Assembly (NCBI GenBank): GCA_040403095.1
Contig: JBBALI010000005.1
Span: 62,001 to 126,000, forward strand
Length of the DNA stretch: 64,000 nucleotides
Origin: JAQVCM01 sp040403095
Lineage (GTDB): Bacteria; Bacteroidota; Bacteroidia; Flavobacteriales_D; Crocinitomicaceae
Direction: 5' to 3'
Below the pieces are notes generated by a model, which was not told the origin of the DNA, searched no databases, and saw nothing but the letters and a program-made list of their open reading frames with translations. Positions 8,574 through 18,011 of the stretch are shown here, piece after piece (the stretch's first letter is position 1; each line of letters begins with the position of its first letter). Made by a program: the position numbers and the translations under genes.

Positions 8574-9152
8574 TTAATCATTTGGAATAATATCATCTGT
8601 TTTCCAATTTTCTGGATTTCTGTAAATATAATTCATTATAAATCCATACGAGCCATCATTTCTAATTATTCTATCATGAAATGATCTTTGCCATTTAAAA
8701 TCAATCAATCCCGCCAAATGAATTTGTTTCGAGGTTGTTGTTTTATATGCTCCCATCAATTCCGATAACGATTTTATTTTGATTGGCGGTTTTTGGGACA
8801 AATCATTTAATTCATGCGCATCGTTTTGATTTACGTTTGATTGCAATGAATCTCGCGTGGAATCGTTTCGCGATTCGACCATATTAACGGGAATATATTT
8901 TCGATTAATTTCAACAATCGCGTGAACGTGATTTGGCATCACAACAAATTCATGCATAACCACGTAGGGATATTGTTTTTCCAACCAATTAAATTGATCA
9001 TGGGCAATTTGTCCATATTCATTCAAATGCATTTTTCCATCTGAAATCGTTCCCAAACAACAAATTCTATCCTGAACACAGGACGTAACGAAATATAAAT
9101 TATCACGAGAATAATCAAATCCCAATAACCTATTTCGTTTGCGTTCCCTCAT
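8574..9152 (-). CDS. REP-associated tyrosine transposase (Y1/HUH, RAYT)
   Basis: A 192-residue single-copy HUH endonuclease of the TnpA-REP/Y1 group. The metal-binding HUH is His75-Val-His77 in MPNHVHAIVE, and the nucleophile is probably Tyr175 in FIMNYIYRNPENW. The N-terminal RRNRLLGFDY-like start (here KRNRLLGFDY) is typical of Bacteroidota RAYTs. The stop of the aminotransferase gene is 3 bases before this start, and the sugar transferase starts 15 bases after this stop. It therefore behaves like an operon gene rather than a recent IS insertion, and no IS200-type end sequences are seen. Residues about 92-105 are encoded by a short palindrome at 8860-8876 that may be a degenerate REP. The HUH assignment is firm; activity is not known. 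Confidence 0.9.
   Translation of the reverse strand: MRERKRNRLLGFDYSRDNLYFVTSCVQDRICCLGTISDGKMHLNEYGQIAHDQFNWLEKQYPYVVMHEFVVMPNHVHAIVEINRKYIPVNMVESRNDSTRDSLQSNVNQNDAHELNDLSQKPPIKIKSLSELMGAYKTTTSKQIHLAGLIDFKWQRSFHDRIIRNDGSYGFIMNYIYRNPENWKTDDIIPND
8860..8876. repeat. REP-like palindrome inside the RAYT gene
   Basis: GAATCG and CGATTC form a perfect 6-base inverted repeat around five bases, within the region coding for the variable ESRNDSTRDS linker of the RAYT. From memory of the family, Bacteroidota RAYT genes often carry their own REP sequence at this linker, so this may be a decayed copy. Confidence 0.45.
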
Positions 9153-9155
9153 GAA

Positions 9156-10367
9156 TTATTTCATTAATTCAGAAACCGCATTTTTAACCGCATTGATCAC
9201 TATTTGAACGTTTGCATCAGACAAATCATAATAAACAGGCAATGAAATCTCGTTGTGGTATTTATTCCATGTTTCAGGATAATCTTCCATTTTGTAACCA
9301 CGTTTTTTATATGCGGTCAATGTTGGCAATGGCAAAAAATGAACGTTTACAGAAACATCTTGGTCAAAAATCAACTGCATGATTTTATCGCGTTGGTTTT
9401 CTGTAATTCCATCAATTCTCAATTGATACAAATGATAACTTGTAATCTTATCAATAGTTGTATGCAAAGGTGTTATTGCCCACGATTCATTTTTAAATGC
9501 TGCATCATAAAGCTCAAAAATCGCTTTTCTACGGTCTAAATTTTCCTGATATCTTTCTAATTCAACCAAACCTATTGCGGCTTGTAAATCGGTCATATTG
9601 CATTTAAATCCTGGTTCTTCCACATCATATCGCCAATTTCCCTTTTGGGTTTTGGCCAATGCATCTTTGTTTTGACCATGTAAAATCATCGTGCAAAAAT
9701 CTCTGTAAATAATGTCGTGATCAAAATTGGAAGGCAAATCAAAACACAATGCGCCACCTTCTGCTGTTGTCAGATTTTTTACTGCATGAAATGAAAACGT
9801 TGAAATATCTGTTAATGAACCAGCTCTTTTTCCTTTGTAGATTGCGCCAAAACTATGTGCCGCATCAGAAATGATTAAAATTCGATTCAATTTTTCTTGA
9901 TTTTCTCCGTGTGGATTAAATTGTTTTTGAATAGATTCTTCGTTCACCAAATCCATTATCGCATCATAATCACAGGGAAAACCTGCTAAATCAACGGCAA
10001 TAATCGCTTTTGTTCTGGGTGTAATTGCCTTGCGAATCGCATCAACGGAAATATTAAAATCTGCTTCATTTATGTCAACCATCACCGGTTTTGCACCTGA
10101 GTGCACAATTACATTCGCACTTGCGCAATAAGTGTAAGCTGGCAAAATTACCTCGTCACCTTCACCAATTCCCCACCAATGCAACAAAACCTGCATTCCC
10201 ATTGTCCAAGAATTAACTGCTACTGAAACTTTATTTCCACAATATTCAGTAATTTGTTTTTCAAACAATTTCGTCTTTGGACCTGTTGTAATCCAACCAC
10301 TTTTCAAAGCAGCTGTTACTTCATCAATGACTTTTTGATCGATTCGAGGTGGTGAAAATGGAATCAT
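9156..10367 (-). CDS. DegT/DnrJ/EryC1/StrS-family sugar aminotransferase
   Basis: A 403-residue PLP-dependent aminotransferase that makes an amino sugar from a nucleotide-linked keto-sugar. The internal aldimine Lys is K197 in FSFHAVKNLTTAEGG, Asp168 in SDAAHSFG contacts the PLP pyridine nitrogen, and the N-terminal SGWITTGPKTKLFE motif is typical of the family. Length is normal. There is an Asn/Glu-rich insert at about 143-161 between the DLAGFPCDYD strand and the Asp168 strand. It lies in the polysaccharide operon, followed 3 bases later by the RAYT. No nucleotide-sugar dehydratase is present in this window, so the substrate must be made elsewhere. Confidence 0.93.
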   Translation of the reverse strand: MIPFSPPRIDQKVIDEVTAALKSGWITTGPKTKLFEKQITEYCGNKVSVAVNSWTMGMQVLLHWWGIGEGDEVILPAYTYCASANVIVHSGAKPVMVDINEADFNISVDAIRKAITPRTKAIIAVDLAGFPCDYDAIMDLVNEESIQKQFNPHGENQEKLNRILIISDAAHSFGAIYKGKRAGSLTDISTFSFHAVKNLTTAEGGALCFDLPSNFDHDIIYRDFCTMILHGQNKDALAKTQKGNWRYDVEEPGFKCNMTDLQAAIGLVELERYQENLDRRKAIFELYDAAFKNESWAITPLHTTIDKITSYHLYQLRIDGITENQRDKIMQLIFDQDVSVNVHFLPLPTLTAYKKRGYKMEDYPETWNKYHNEISLPVYYDLSDANVQIVINAVKNAVSELMK

Positions 10368-10409
10368 ATTGAATGTGAAATTTGAACTGCAAAAGTAATA
10401 AAAATGGCA

Positions 10410-11429
10410 TTATCTCGACAAGCGTTTTTGTTTGTCTGACGGTTTTTGACGAAGAATCAAAAAATTAATCATTCCACTCAAATATCCCAAACCATAGCTG
10501 AAATGCAATATTGGAAACGTCTTGAAAATTTGAAAAAATTCAACCGCTCGGTTGCTCATTTTGGAAGCGAAATAAATTCCAAGCAAAAGATATACTCCAT
10601 ATAGGGAAACAGTTGACCAAAATAAAAAACTTCCAACAAGTAGCATTAAAATTGGCGAAACAAACAAAAAGAAAACGAACGCAGGTGGCACCAATTGTCG
10701 CATGGTTGTAACCGCTTTGTGTTTTTGATTGACGAAAACTTTCCAATAGCCGTATTGATAAAATTGACGGTACAATCCTTGAAAATTGCCGCGAACATAA
10801 TATTTTAATGAAATTTCTGACTCAAACCAAATTTTTCCTCCGGCTTTAGTAACCCTAAAATTAAAATCATCGTCTTGATTTCGAATTAATTGCTCATCGA
10901 AAAAGCCGATTTTTTCAAAAACCCAATAAGGATACATTGGGCTGGTTACTGTGTCCGTGAACCCTGATTTTTCCAAGGTTCTGAAATTTCCCAAACCCAT
11001 TCCGAAAGTGGTGGACATCGCTTTGGAAATTATTTCGCCTGTTTCGTTCAAATATTCATTGATCAATTTGCCACCGACACACCAAATTTCAGAATTTGAT
11101 TTTAAAATGTCAAACGATTTTTGCAAGTAATTGGAAGATAAAATGTGTCGCGCGCCTACAATTTGAATGTAATCCGCAGGAACTTGATATATTCCCAAAT
11201 TGAAAGCAAAAGGCGTTAATTTTTTCTCATTGTCGACGAGCTTCAAGTTTGGAAACTGTTTTTCCAAATTCAAAACAAGTTCTCTTGTACCGTCATCGCT
11301 CATTCCATCTACAACAAAAACGCTCAAAAGAACTTCTGATGTCAACTCATTTGCATAGATTGCTTCGATACATTCGCGGATGTACAAAACTTCATTTCTA
11401 CAAGGAATTACAATGGAAATTTTAATCAT
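10410..11429 (-). CDS. Family 2 glycosyltransferase with C-terminal membrane helices
   Basis: A 339-residue GT-A enzyme. The N-terminus ISIVIPCRNE and the VVDGMSDDGT block at about 39-48 mark the nucleotide-sugar binding half, and the acid-rich IRNQDDDFNFR segment near 190 is the usual base/acceptor region. Two or three hydrophobic helices at about 248-330 anchor it in the inner membrane. It overlaps the O-antigen ligase gene by 8 bases, so the two are translationally coupled. It most likely adds one residue of the lipid-linked repeat unit. The sugar is unknown. Confidence 0.9.
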   Translation of the reverse strand: MIKISIVIPCRNEVLYIRECIEAIYANELTSEVLLSVFVVDGMSDDGTRELVLNLEKQFPNLKLVDNEKKLTPFAFNLGIYQVPADYIQIVGARHILSSNYLQKSFDILKSNSEIWCVGGKLINEYLNETGEIISKAMSTTFGMGLGNFRTLEKSGFTDTVTSPMYPYWVFEKIGFFDEQLIRNQDDDFNFRVTKAGGKIWFESEISLKYYVRGNFQGLYRQFYQYGYWKVFVNQKHKAVTTMRQLVPPAFVFFLFVSPILMLLVGSFLFWSTVSLYGVYLLLGIYFASKMSNRAVEFFQIFKTFPILHFSYGLGYLSGMINFLILRQKPSDKQKRLSR

Positions 11430-12702
11430 TTCGTTGATTTAATTGAATGTGAAAGATAGATTTTGAATGAATTACTAACAAGCAAATCCAAAAAGTAAAA
11501 AATACGATTCCCGTTTGGCGTTGTAAAATTGATTCAAACAAACAATTGAAAATCAAACAAGAAACAACCAAAATCAACAACCAACTTGGTGTTTTCAAAC
11601 CATTGCGGATTGAAAAAATTAGAATAAAAAGAAAGGTAAAAAATCCAAAAGCTCCAACTTCTAAACCTGTTTGCAAAAATTGATTGTGTGGATTGTATCG
11701 AATTTCATTGTTTTGATCCTTCTGAGACAATTCTTTTTGTCCGGCAGCTTTCAACTCCAAGCTCAAATACTCATCAACATTACCAGTACCTACACCAAAA
11801 GGATGCTTCCACCAAGCTTTTGCGGAAACCGTCCACATAATTAATCGCACTTTATCACCAGAAGCAATACCTTCTTCTCCTTGAATAAATACACTTGGAT
11901 TGGCAATGTAACTTTTAAAAGCAACCATGGAATTGTTGATTTCATCTTTGAACGCAGGAATATTGGTAACTGTAAAAAACAGCATAAAAGGTAAAAACAC
12001 CAGCAATGAAATGGCTATCCATTTATTGATTTTGAAGTAAATCCATCTAAAAATCAAAAAAGAAACCACCAAAAGGAAAAATAAAATTGCAGCCATGGCG
12101 TAACTTAAAAAAAGCATTACAATAGCAAATAGTATATATAGATAAATCCATTTTTCTACAAAACCTGGAGACTTTATTTTGTGCAAATACCAAATTCCTG
12201 CCATTGAAACCATTGTAAATGCTGCGAAATAAGTTGGATGATCGATACAAATATTACTGGCAGTGAAAGCAGCCAAAGCATAATTGGTCACTGAATAAAC
12301 AGCAATTGCTTTGGTAAATCCCCAAATGGAAACGGCTAAAATACCAAGCGATAAACCGATAATAGGAAATGACAATTTTAATACAAACTTGGGACGAAAA
12401 CTGAATAAAAAAGGCATTAAAATAAATGACAATTTGTATTCTAAATATTTCCCAGCAGCAGATGAATTGTGCGTAAAAAAAGCACCAATAAGATAAATTA
12501 CATATAGCAAAGCAAAAGCTCCCAAAACTGAATCAAATTGGAAAATAAATTGTTTTCTTATCAAACCATAAACAATTGATAAAAACATCAAAAGAAAACC
12601 CAAAACCACCATTTTAGGCAAAATTGCAATGAGAAATGCAATCGACAAAAGTGATAGATGGTAAGCCAAAGCTATTTTATTATTTTCTGCAATCGATTCC
12701 AT
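11422..12702 (-). CDS. O-antigen ligase/polymerase (WaaL/Wzy_C superfamily)
   Basis: A 426-residue protein with about eleven transmembrane helices and one large periplasmic loop at about residues 260-345. The loop contains the YNPHNQFLQTGLE motif; the PHNxxL type sequence is the family hallmark. Members either ligate O-antigen to lipid A core or polymerise repeat units. It overlaps the GT2 gene by 8 bases and shares one base with the GT4 gene upstream. Because a second polymerase-like protein lies in the same operon, this one may be the ligase, but sequence alone does not decide. Confidence 0.87.
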   Translation of the reverse strand: MESIAENNKIALAYHLSLLSIAFLIAILPKMVVLGFLLMFLSIVYGLIRKQFIFQFDSVLGAFALLYVIYLIGAFFTHNSSAAGKYLEYKLSFILMPFLFSFRPKFVLKLSFPIIGLSLGILAVSIWGFTKAIAVYSVTNYALAAFTASNICIDHPTYFAAFTMVSMAGIWYLHKIKSPGFVEKWIYLYILFAIVMLFLSYAMAAILFFLLVVSFLIFRWIYFKINKWIAISLLVFLPFMLFFTVTNIPAFKDEINNSMVAFKSYIANPSVFIQGEEGIASGDKVRLIMWTVSAKAWWKHPFGVGTGNVDEYLSLELKAAGQKELSQKDQNNEIRYNPHNQFLQTGLEVGAFGFFTFLFILIFSIRNGLKTPSWLLILVVSCLIFNCLFESILQRQTGIVFFTFWICLLVIHSKSIFHIQLNQRND

Positions 12703-13688
12703 TAATGAAACTTTTTAATGGCAGTAAAATAAATATTCTCCACTTTTTTAACCACACTCAAATAATCAATACCCTGTGCTTTCAAGACTTCCAAACCATT
12801 TGTGTCATTGATATTTGATTCAATAATAAATCGAACTTTTTGAGCAATTTCGGAAGTACTTTGAGGAACGACAAAACAATTTTGAACGTTTTCAATACGT
12901 GCTTTTACATCTCCTACATCTACTGAAACAATTGGCAACCCGCAAGCCATTGCTTCCTTTATCACCATTGGGCTTCCTTCGCTATCGGAACACAAAATAG
13001 TCGCTAAACAAGCATTTAAATATGTTGGAATTTCATTTGGAGTTACATTTCCATTCAAAGATAAAAGTTCCACGTTCAAATCTTTTAACAACACTACCAC
13101 TCCATTGGCAATATCTAATCTTTTAACAACGGGATTATTTGCGTTGAAAAAAATGTAATTGATTGAGTCAACTAAATCCAATTGCTTTTTACATTCAGTA
13201 ATATCCATTTTTTTAAAAAGTCTGGTATTAATTCCTGAAGGTACGACGGTAGACTTTTCCTTTCCTACAGGCAAATTATCCTGTAATCGTTCACTGACAC
13301 AAATAATCTGTTGTGCACGTTGGGCTGCTTTTTTACTCAAAAATTTTCCCAGTTTTTCACGGATCCAATGCACATCGCTGGTATAATTCATGTCGCTTCC
13401 TTGAAAAGAAACCACGAAAGGAACATTTTTTATTCTAGAAGCAAAAAATGCATTGATCGTGCCATAATGGGCATGAATTAAATCAGGATTGAAATCGTTA
13501 ACCAACTGCCTAAAAGTCTTTAATTGACTAAAAAAGCCTTTGATTGAAAAAGCAGTTTTAAAAAAGAAAACTTCGTTTGTATGTCCAATTTCAGTCAAAT
13601 CTTCAACCTGTCTTTTGGCAAAAATAAAAGACGATGGCAATGGATGATAGGGAATTACATGAATAATTTTTAACTTTCTATCTTCCAT
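12702..13688 (-). CDS. Family 4 glycosyltransferase
   Basis: A 328-residue GT-B fold transferase, soluble. The N-terminal half carries the acceptor-side LIHAHYGTINAFFA segment, and the C-terminal half has CSDSEGSPMVIKEAMACGLPIV, in which the E-x7-E type signature binds the nucleotide sugar. The protein is a little shorter than many GT4 enzymes. Its start overlaps the upstream polymerase-like gene by 11 bases and its stop shares a base with the next start, so it is firmly inside the operon. The donor sugar is not predictable. Confidence 0.9.
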   Translation of the reverse strand: MEDRKLKIIHVIPYHPLPSSFIFAKRQVEDLTEIGHTNEVFFFKTAFSIKGFFSQLKTFRQLVNDFNPDLIHAHYGTINAFFASRIKNVPFVVSFQGSDMNYTSDVHWIREKLGKFLSKKAAQRAQQIICVSERLQDNLPVGKEKSTVVPSGINTRLFKKMDITECKKQLDLVDSINYIFFNANNPVVKRLDIANGVVVLLKDLNVELLSLNGNVTPNEIPTYLNACLATILCSDSEGSPMVIKEAMACGLPIVSVDVGDVKARIENVQNCFVVPQSTSEIAQKVRFIIESNINDTNGLEVLKAQGIDYLSVVKKVENIYFTAIKKFH

Positions 13689-15333
13689 TTTTTGACCTGA
13701 ATTGATTTATCATTTTATTGACAAAGATTGACATAAACACGATAAATATAGGAATTATGACGCTTTCATACAATAAAGCTTTGAATGATTCAGGTCCTGA
13801 GCGAACCATCATGGCGCCAAATCCCGTTATTCCGCAAAGTGCGATGAATGCGAAAAGTTGGTATAAACTACTTTTGGATTTTGTAGAAAGATAAAATGGT
13901 AAAAGCAAAATCACTGTAAGAAAAAGTGGTCCTAAAATCAGCCCTAAATAGGAGAAATTTAAATACCATGCAGTAATGTAATTGATTGTAAAACCTTGAC
14001 CATCTTTAAATTTCATTTCTTGAGCATAATAAGAATAAGCATCTAAAGGTCGATTTTTTACAGAAGTTGAAGGTACAAAGGAGTACAACAAATTCTTGAA
14101 ACTAAAACCGATTTTTGGTGAAACATTTTTAGATAAAACACCATACATTGAAAAATGTCCAGCAAATAGTTCGTTACTGAAAATCATGTTGGTTAGCGTC
14201 AAGGTAATTTTAGTGAAAAACGATATATTCTGATAAGCCATTGAGATGTGACTATTTGCAATTTTCATCTTTTTACTATCGACCAAAATATAACTAGGAT
14301 GTTTTTGTAGTTGCTGCATAAACAAATCTTTGTTCATCACCAAAGTATCGTGCTTTAAAAAAACAACTGTATCTTTCATGGCGTTTGCAGCAATGATTTC
14401 AGCAGATTTTTGGGGAGACTTATGAGACACAAAAGTCCTGTCACTCGAGTATAAAACAGCTTCTTTCATTTTTTCTTTGGTAGAAAGCACGGAAGTTAAA
14501 CCCGATTTGGAAGCAATTACTGGCATCAAACTGCGGATAGGATCGTTTAGCATCAAAATGAAAAACCAAACAGCTATCACCATGAAATATAACTTTTTAT
14601 TCTGACGAATGCTTCTAAAGGGATAAGACATCAATATGAGCACCAAAATTCCACCAAAAAATGTTTCATGACGTGATCCAATCATCACTAAATACAGATT
14701 ACAAATCACAAAAACGGACCAAAATAATAAACCAGGTTTTCGCACTTGCACAGATTCCTGCTTTTGTTTAAGATATAAACCAACATATAAAAATAGGCTT
14801 ACAATCATAATCCAACAAGCGTATTGGTGCAAAGTGTAGCCATTAATTGAAGCAGATCGGATATTAATATAAACAGATTCGTTGAGTATTAATGAATAGC
14901 TTATAACATCTTTTACAATCCACAAAGAAATGAAAAGGAAAAAAATTGCTGTTAACGTAAAAACTCCAGGATTCAGATAAATTGGCGTTGTATTTCCTTG
15001 TTTTTTTGGTCTTTTCTTCAATTGTATTAATCCGATCCAAATGAAAATTTGAAATAAGATGATGAAAATGCCATACAACCAAATGGCTTGGAGGTAAACC
15101 GCATCAAAACGTACATAGAACATTTTTTCCAATAAATAATGGTATTGAAGGCCTATTCTCTTTCCAAATCCTGTTAATCTATCGAAACTAAACAACCAAC
15201 ATCCAGCCAATGACCAGAAATAAAAAATGGCTGTAAAAATTGGAAAAACGATGTTTTTTTCAACTTTCCAAATTTTGATTTGAATCCAAAAAATGGCGCA
15301 AGTAATGATAATTAGTGAAAATAAAATACTCAT
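13678..15333 (-). CDS. Polymerase-like multi-pass membrane protein (Wzy-like)
   Basis: A 551-residue protein with about a dozen hydrophobic segments and a central soluble loop of about 130 residues (roughly 245-390). The GSRHETFFGG motif after a membrane helix recalls the GxR motifs of O-antigen polymerases. Sequence conservation in this class is very low, so the call rests on topology, length and operon position between a flippase and a GT4 enzyme. Its start overlaps the flippase stop by 4 bases (ATGA type). If correct, it joins repeat units in the periplasm. Confidence 0.65.
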   Translation of the reverse strand: MSILFSLIIITCAIFWIQIKIWKVEKNIVFPIFTAIFYFWSLAGCWLFSFDRLTGFGKRIGLQYHYLLEKMFYVRFDAVYLQAIWLYGIFIILFQIFIWIGLIQLKKRPKKQGNTTPIYLNPGVFTLTAIFFLFISLWIVKDVISYSLILNESVYINIRSASINGYTLHQYACWIMIVSLFLYVGLYLKQKQESVQVRKPGLLFWSVFVICNLYLVMIGSRHETFFGGILVLILMSYPFRSIRQNKKLYFMVIAVWFFILMLNDPIRSLMPVIASKSGLTSVLSTKEKMKEAVLYSSDRTFVSHKSPQKSAEIIAANAMKDTVVFLKHDTLVMNKDLFMQQLQKHPSYILVDSKKMKIANSHISMAYQNISFFTKITLTLTNMIFSNELFAGHFSMYGVLSKNVSPKIGFSFKNLLYSFVPSTSVKNRPLDAYSYYAQEMKFKDGQGFTINYITAWYLNFSYLGLILGPLFLTVILLLPFYLSTKSKSSLYQLFAFIALCGITGFGAMMVRSGPESFKALLYESVIIPIFIVFMSIFVNKMINQFRSKNGR

Positions 15334-16580
15334 TTTATTTCTTTTATAGTGTAGTAAGTTTTTATAAATGTAAGCATTCCTAATACATTAACTGAAATTA
15401 CGAAATAATACAAATAGGATTTTAATGAAACATCATTTGTGTAACCGTAAAGAATTAATAAAACATAAATAATCAATGATATAATCAAGTTCGTTGCATT
15501 TTTAGCTTTTACATGAATGGCATCCAAAAAACTACGTAAAACAATATATAGCACATAGCCAAAACTTCCTAATAAGACGATACTTGCGATCCCAAAAATC
15601 TCACTTCTGTGCTTAGTACCAAGTAAAATATTTAGAACTAAATCATGGAAAAAGTAAAACAAAGTGTATCCAAACAAAGTTAAAAACAAACTGATTACTA
15701 CAAAAACATAAAATCTTTTCTTGATTAAATCAACTCTTTTTTGAGCTAAAAAACCAGCAATTTCAGGCAATAGGACCAAACTCAAAGGACCAAAAGCTGC
15801 ACCAACTAAATTGAAAAGTGTTATTGAATAAGCAACATCACCGCCGATTAGTACATTTTTTTGCATTGACAGTACTATGTAAGTTGGGAAGGTCAACAAT
15901 GCCAATAAGGCAAAATCGCCTAAAACCCTCGGTAAACCATACTTCAACATCAATATTGCATCTTCCTTACAAGATTGAATTTCAATTTTTATTTTATTTT
16001 TCAAGAAGATAATAACAATGAAAATCAGACAATTAAACAAGAGAAAGGCACTATTTAAGTATAAGAGCAATTTTACATCTTGGGTATAAAACAAAACTAA
16101 AACTGGTAAAATGCCAATATTTAACAATTGAATCAAATTGGAAAAATAGACTTCTTTTTTACCTCTTAAAAAACCATACAGAATGGCATGGAATCCATAA
16201 CCAACAAGTAGTAAAGCCATTGGTAAAATATATGAGTAGTATTTTTCATCACCGAAAAACAGATGTGAAAAAAGAGTGCTACCAAAAGTTAAAAGTAGCA
16301 AAAACAAGATGCTAACAACGGACATTAAAAACAAACTAGCAGGTAAAAATGAATTTCTTTGTGGATAAATACTCACATATCTAGGAACAGCTACACCCAA
16401 GCCAATCATTAGAAGTGGCTGTAAAAATGAGATATTTCTTCTTGACAAAGTATATTCACTGAAACCAATTTCTGTCATTTTTTCATTGGCAATTCTAAAA
16501 ATAATGAATCCCAAAAGGAGAATCAAAAATTCTATTCCGAAGGTTACAAAGTAATTTTTATATTTTGTTAAAAAACTCAA
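15330..16580 (-). CDS. Polysaccharide flippase (Wzx/MOP superfamily)
   Basis: A 416-residue protein with about twelve transmembrane helices of the MOP exporter type, which moves lipid-linked oligosaccharide across the inner membrane. The start is TTG at 16580; no ATG lies in frame upstream before this point, and the hydrophobic N-terminus (NYFVTFGIEFLILLLGF) begins soon after. It opens the tightly packed polysaccharide operon, overlapping the next gene by 4 bases. A TAATTTTG -7 box lies at 16638-16645 in the spacer. It differs clearly from the second flippase upstream, so this is not a recent duplication. Confidence 0.85.
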   Translation of the reverse strand: MSFLTKYKNYFVTFGIEFLILLLGFIIFRIANEKMTEIGFSEYTLSRRNISFLQPLLMIGLGVAVPRYVSIYPQRNSFLPASLFLMSVVSILFLLLLTFGSTLFSHLFFGDEKYYSYILPMALLLVGYGFHAILYGFLRGKKEVYFSNLIQLLNIGILPVLVLFYTQDVKLLLYLNSAFLLFNCLIFIVIIFLKNKIKIEIQSCKEDAILMLKYGLPRVLGDFALLALLTFPTYIVLSMQKNVLIGGDVAYSITLFNLVGAAFGPLSLVLLPEIAGFLAQKRVDLIKKRFYVFVVISLFLTLFGYTLFYFFHDLVLNILLGTKHRSEIFGIASIVLLGSFGYVLYIVLRSFLDAIHVKAKNATNLIISLIIYVLLILYGYTNDVSLKSYLYYFVISVNVLGMLTFIKTYYTIKEIK

Positions 16581-16637
16581 ATGGAAAACTATCAGTTAAT
16601 ATAAATAAAAGGAAGAATTAGTTTTTAAAATCTTTTT

Positions 16638-16645
16638 CAAAATTA
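16638..16645 (-). promoter_or_regulatory. Possible -7 box of the polysaccharide operon
   Basis: TAATTTTG fits TAnnTTTG in the 104-base spacer between the two flippase genes. The sequence 19 bases further up reads GTT, not TTG, so the match is partial. Confidence 0.4.
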
Positions 16646-16684
16646 GTAAAATATCTCTACTGATAACGCTTATAAACTGTTAAG

Positions 16685-17953
16685 CTAATTTATAGTAGTG
16701 ATTTTATTGTTTTTAGCGACTAATAACATCCAAATTAAAACGACCATTAGAAAAATAGATTGTGAAATACTAAGCAATTTCAAAATTTCATAAAAACTAT
16801 AATGCATAGCACCAATATAAGGCAATGAAACAACAAAAATCAAACTTAGGGTTCCAAGTACATTGATCCAGAAAAAAGATCGTTGGCGTTTCATTAAAAT
16901 GGCGATAAAGGAAATCGGAGATGCTAGAAAATTCATCATCAACCATGGAACCATAATGGTTGCCATTTCGCCAGATTGTGTCCATTGAGTTCCAAAAACG
17001 AATGCAAATAGTTCTTTTCCCCAAATACCGATAATTGAAAAAGGAACTATACTTAAAGCTGCTAGAATTAAAACAACTTTACTCGCAAGGGGAAAAATAC
17101 TTTTGTTTTCGTGAATCAAATCCGTGCATTGACGAAAAAATACCTGTCCAATGGCGGATCCAATAAAAATCACAGGCAGTTTCAACATTCTGAAAGCGTG
17201 ATCATAAGAACCATATTCAATTTTCCCATATAAATTCCAAATGATACTGACCATCAATAAATCTCTCGCCAAATCGACAAAAACATGTGGTAAATTGTAT
17301 TTTATTAAATCTGAATTTTTTCCAATTAAAGCTTTGGTTCTTTTTGAGTTGTACTTTAAAATGGATGTCTTTTTATTCTTTCTGAAATCAAAAAAATAAG
17401 CAATACTAGAGAAAAGATAACCAATGATTGTTGCTGCAATTAAGAATAAAAAATTGTGACTTAAAAATCCAAAAAGTACTTTTAAAACATTTGTTACCAA
17501 TGACAAAGCCAATGCAGAGCGTGCAATCACTTTGAACTTTTCTTTCCTTAAAGCCCAACTGTTTCCTTGATTGTAAAATGCCATCAAGAAAATACCAATT
17601 GGAAGACTCATAAGAAATAATAAATCCCTCAATGTAGAAAAATCTACCCATGAATAAATTCCCAGCAAAAGGACTGCAATGATTGAAAGAAAAATCGAAA
17701 AGCGCATAGAAAATCGGTAAATACCGAAAGCATGGTGGTCTTCCTTCTCGAGTGGAAAAGCCAATTCTAATCGCACGGTTGCCAATGCTGCTCCTAAGGT
17801 GGTAATTCTTAAAAAAAGACCGAGGTAAGCTGATTCTGCTGGACCAAATTGACGCGTAATAATCGGTGACAACAAATATGTGACTACTTGCGACAAAACA
17901 GTTCCTGTAAAAAGAACGGCAACAGATTTTATGAATGAATTTGATTTCAACAT
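16685..17953 (-). CDS. Second polysaccharide flippase-like protein
   Basis: About 422 residues with twelve or more transmembrane helices of the MOP/oligosaccharide flippase type; the N-terminus SNSFIKSVAVLFTGTVLSQVV and the RQFGPAESAYLGLF loop are typical. I chose ATG at 17953 rather than the TTG seven codons upstream, because that TTG abuts the T tract of the rny terminator. A gap of 104 bases separates it from the rest of the polysaccharide genes. Its own promoter is not obvious. Two flippases in one locus may serve two glycans, or one may be non-cognate. Confidence 0.85.
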   Translation of the reverse strand: MLKSNSFIKSVAVLFTGTVLSQVVTYLLSPIITRQFGPAESAYLGLFLRITTLGAALATVRLELAFPLEKEDHHAFGIYRFSMRFSIFLSIIAVLLLGIYSWVDFSTLRDLLFLMSLPIGIFLMAFYNQGNSWALRKEKFKVIARSALALSLVTNVLKVLFGFLSHNFLFLIAATIIGYLFSSIAYFFDFRKNKKTSILKYNSKRTKALIGKNSDLIKYNLPHVFVDLARDLLMVSIIWNLYGKIEYGSYDHAFRMLKLPVIFIGSAIGQVFFRQCTDLIHENKSIFPLASKVVLILAALSIVPFSIIGIWGKELFAFVFGTQWTQSGEMATIMVPWLMMNFLASPISFIAILMKRQRSFFWINVLGTLSLIFVVSLPYIGAMHYSFYEILKLLSISQSIFLMVVLIWMLLVAKNNKITTIN

Positions 17954-17972
17954 TGTAATCAAAAATGAATTC

Positions 17973-18005
17973 AAAAAAAAGACTCTGAAATTTCAGAGCC
18001 TTTTT
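17973..18005 (-). terminator. rny terminator
   Basis: GACTCTGA/TCAGAGCC form a stem over AAATTT, followed on the minus strand by eight Ts. It begins 6 bases after the rny stop. Confidence 0.85.
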
Positions 18006-18011
18006 AAATAT

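Noticed and set aside
8574..9152. Active IS200/IS605 insertion sequence
   Set aside because: No TnpB, no subterminal IS hairpin ends and operon-like spacing on both sides; RAYT explains the HUH protein better.
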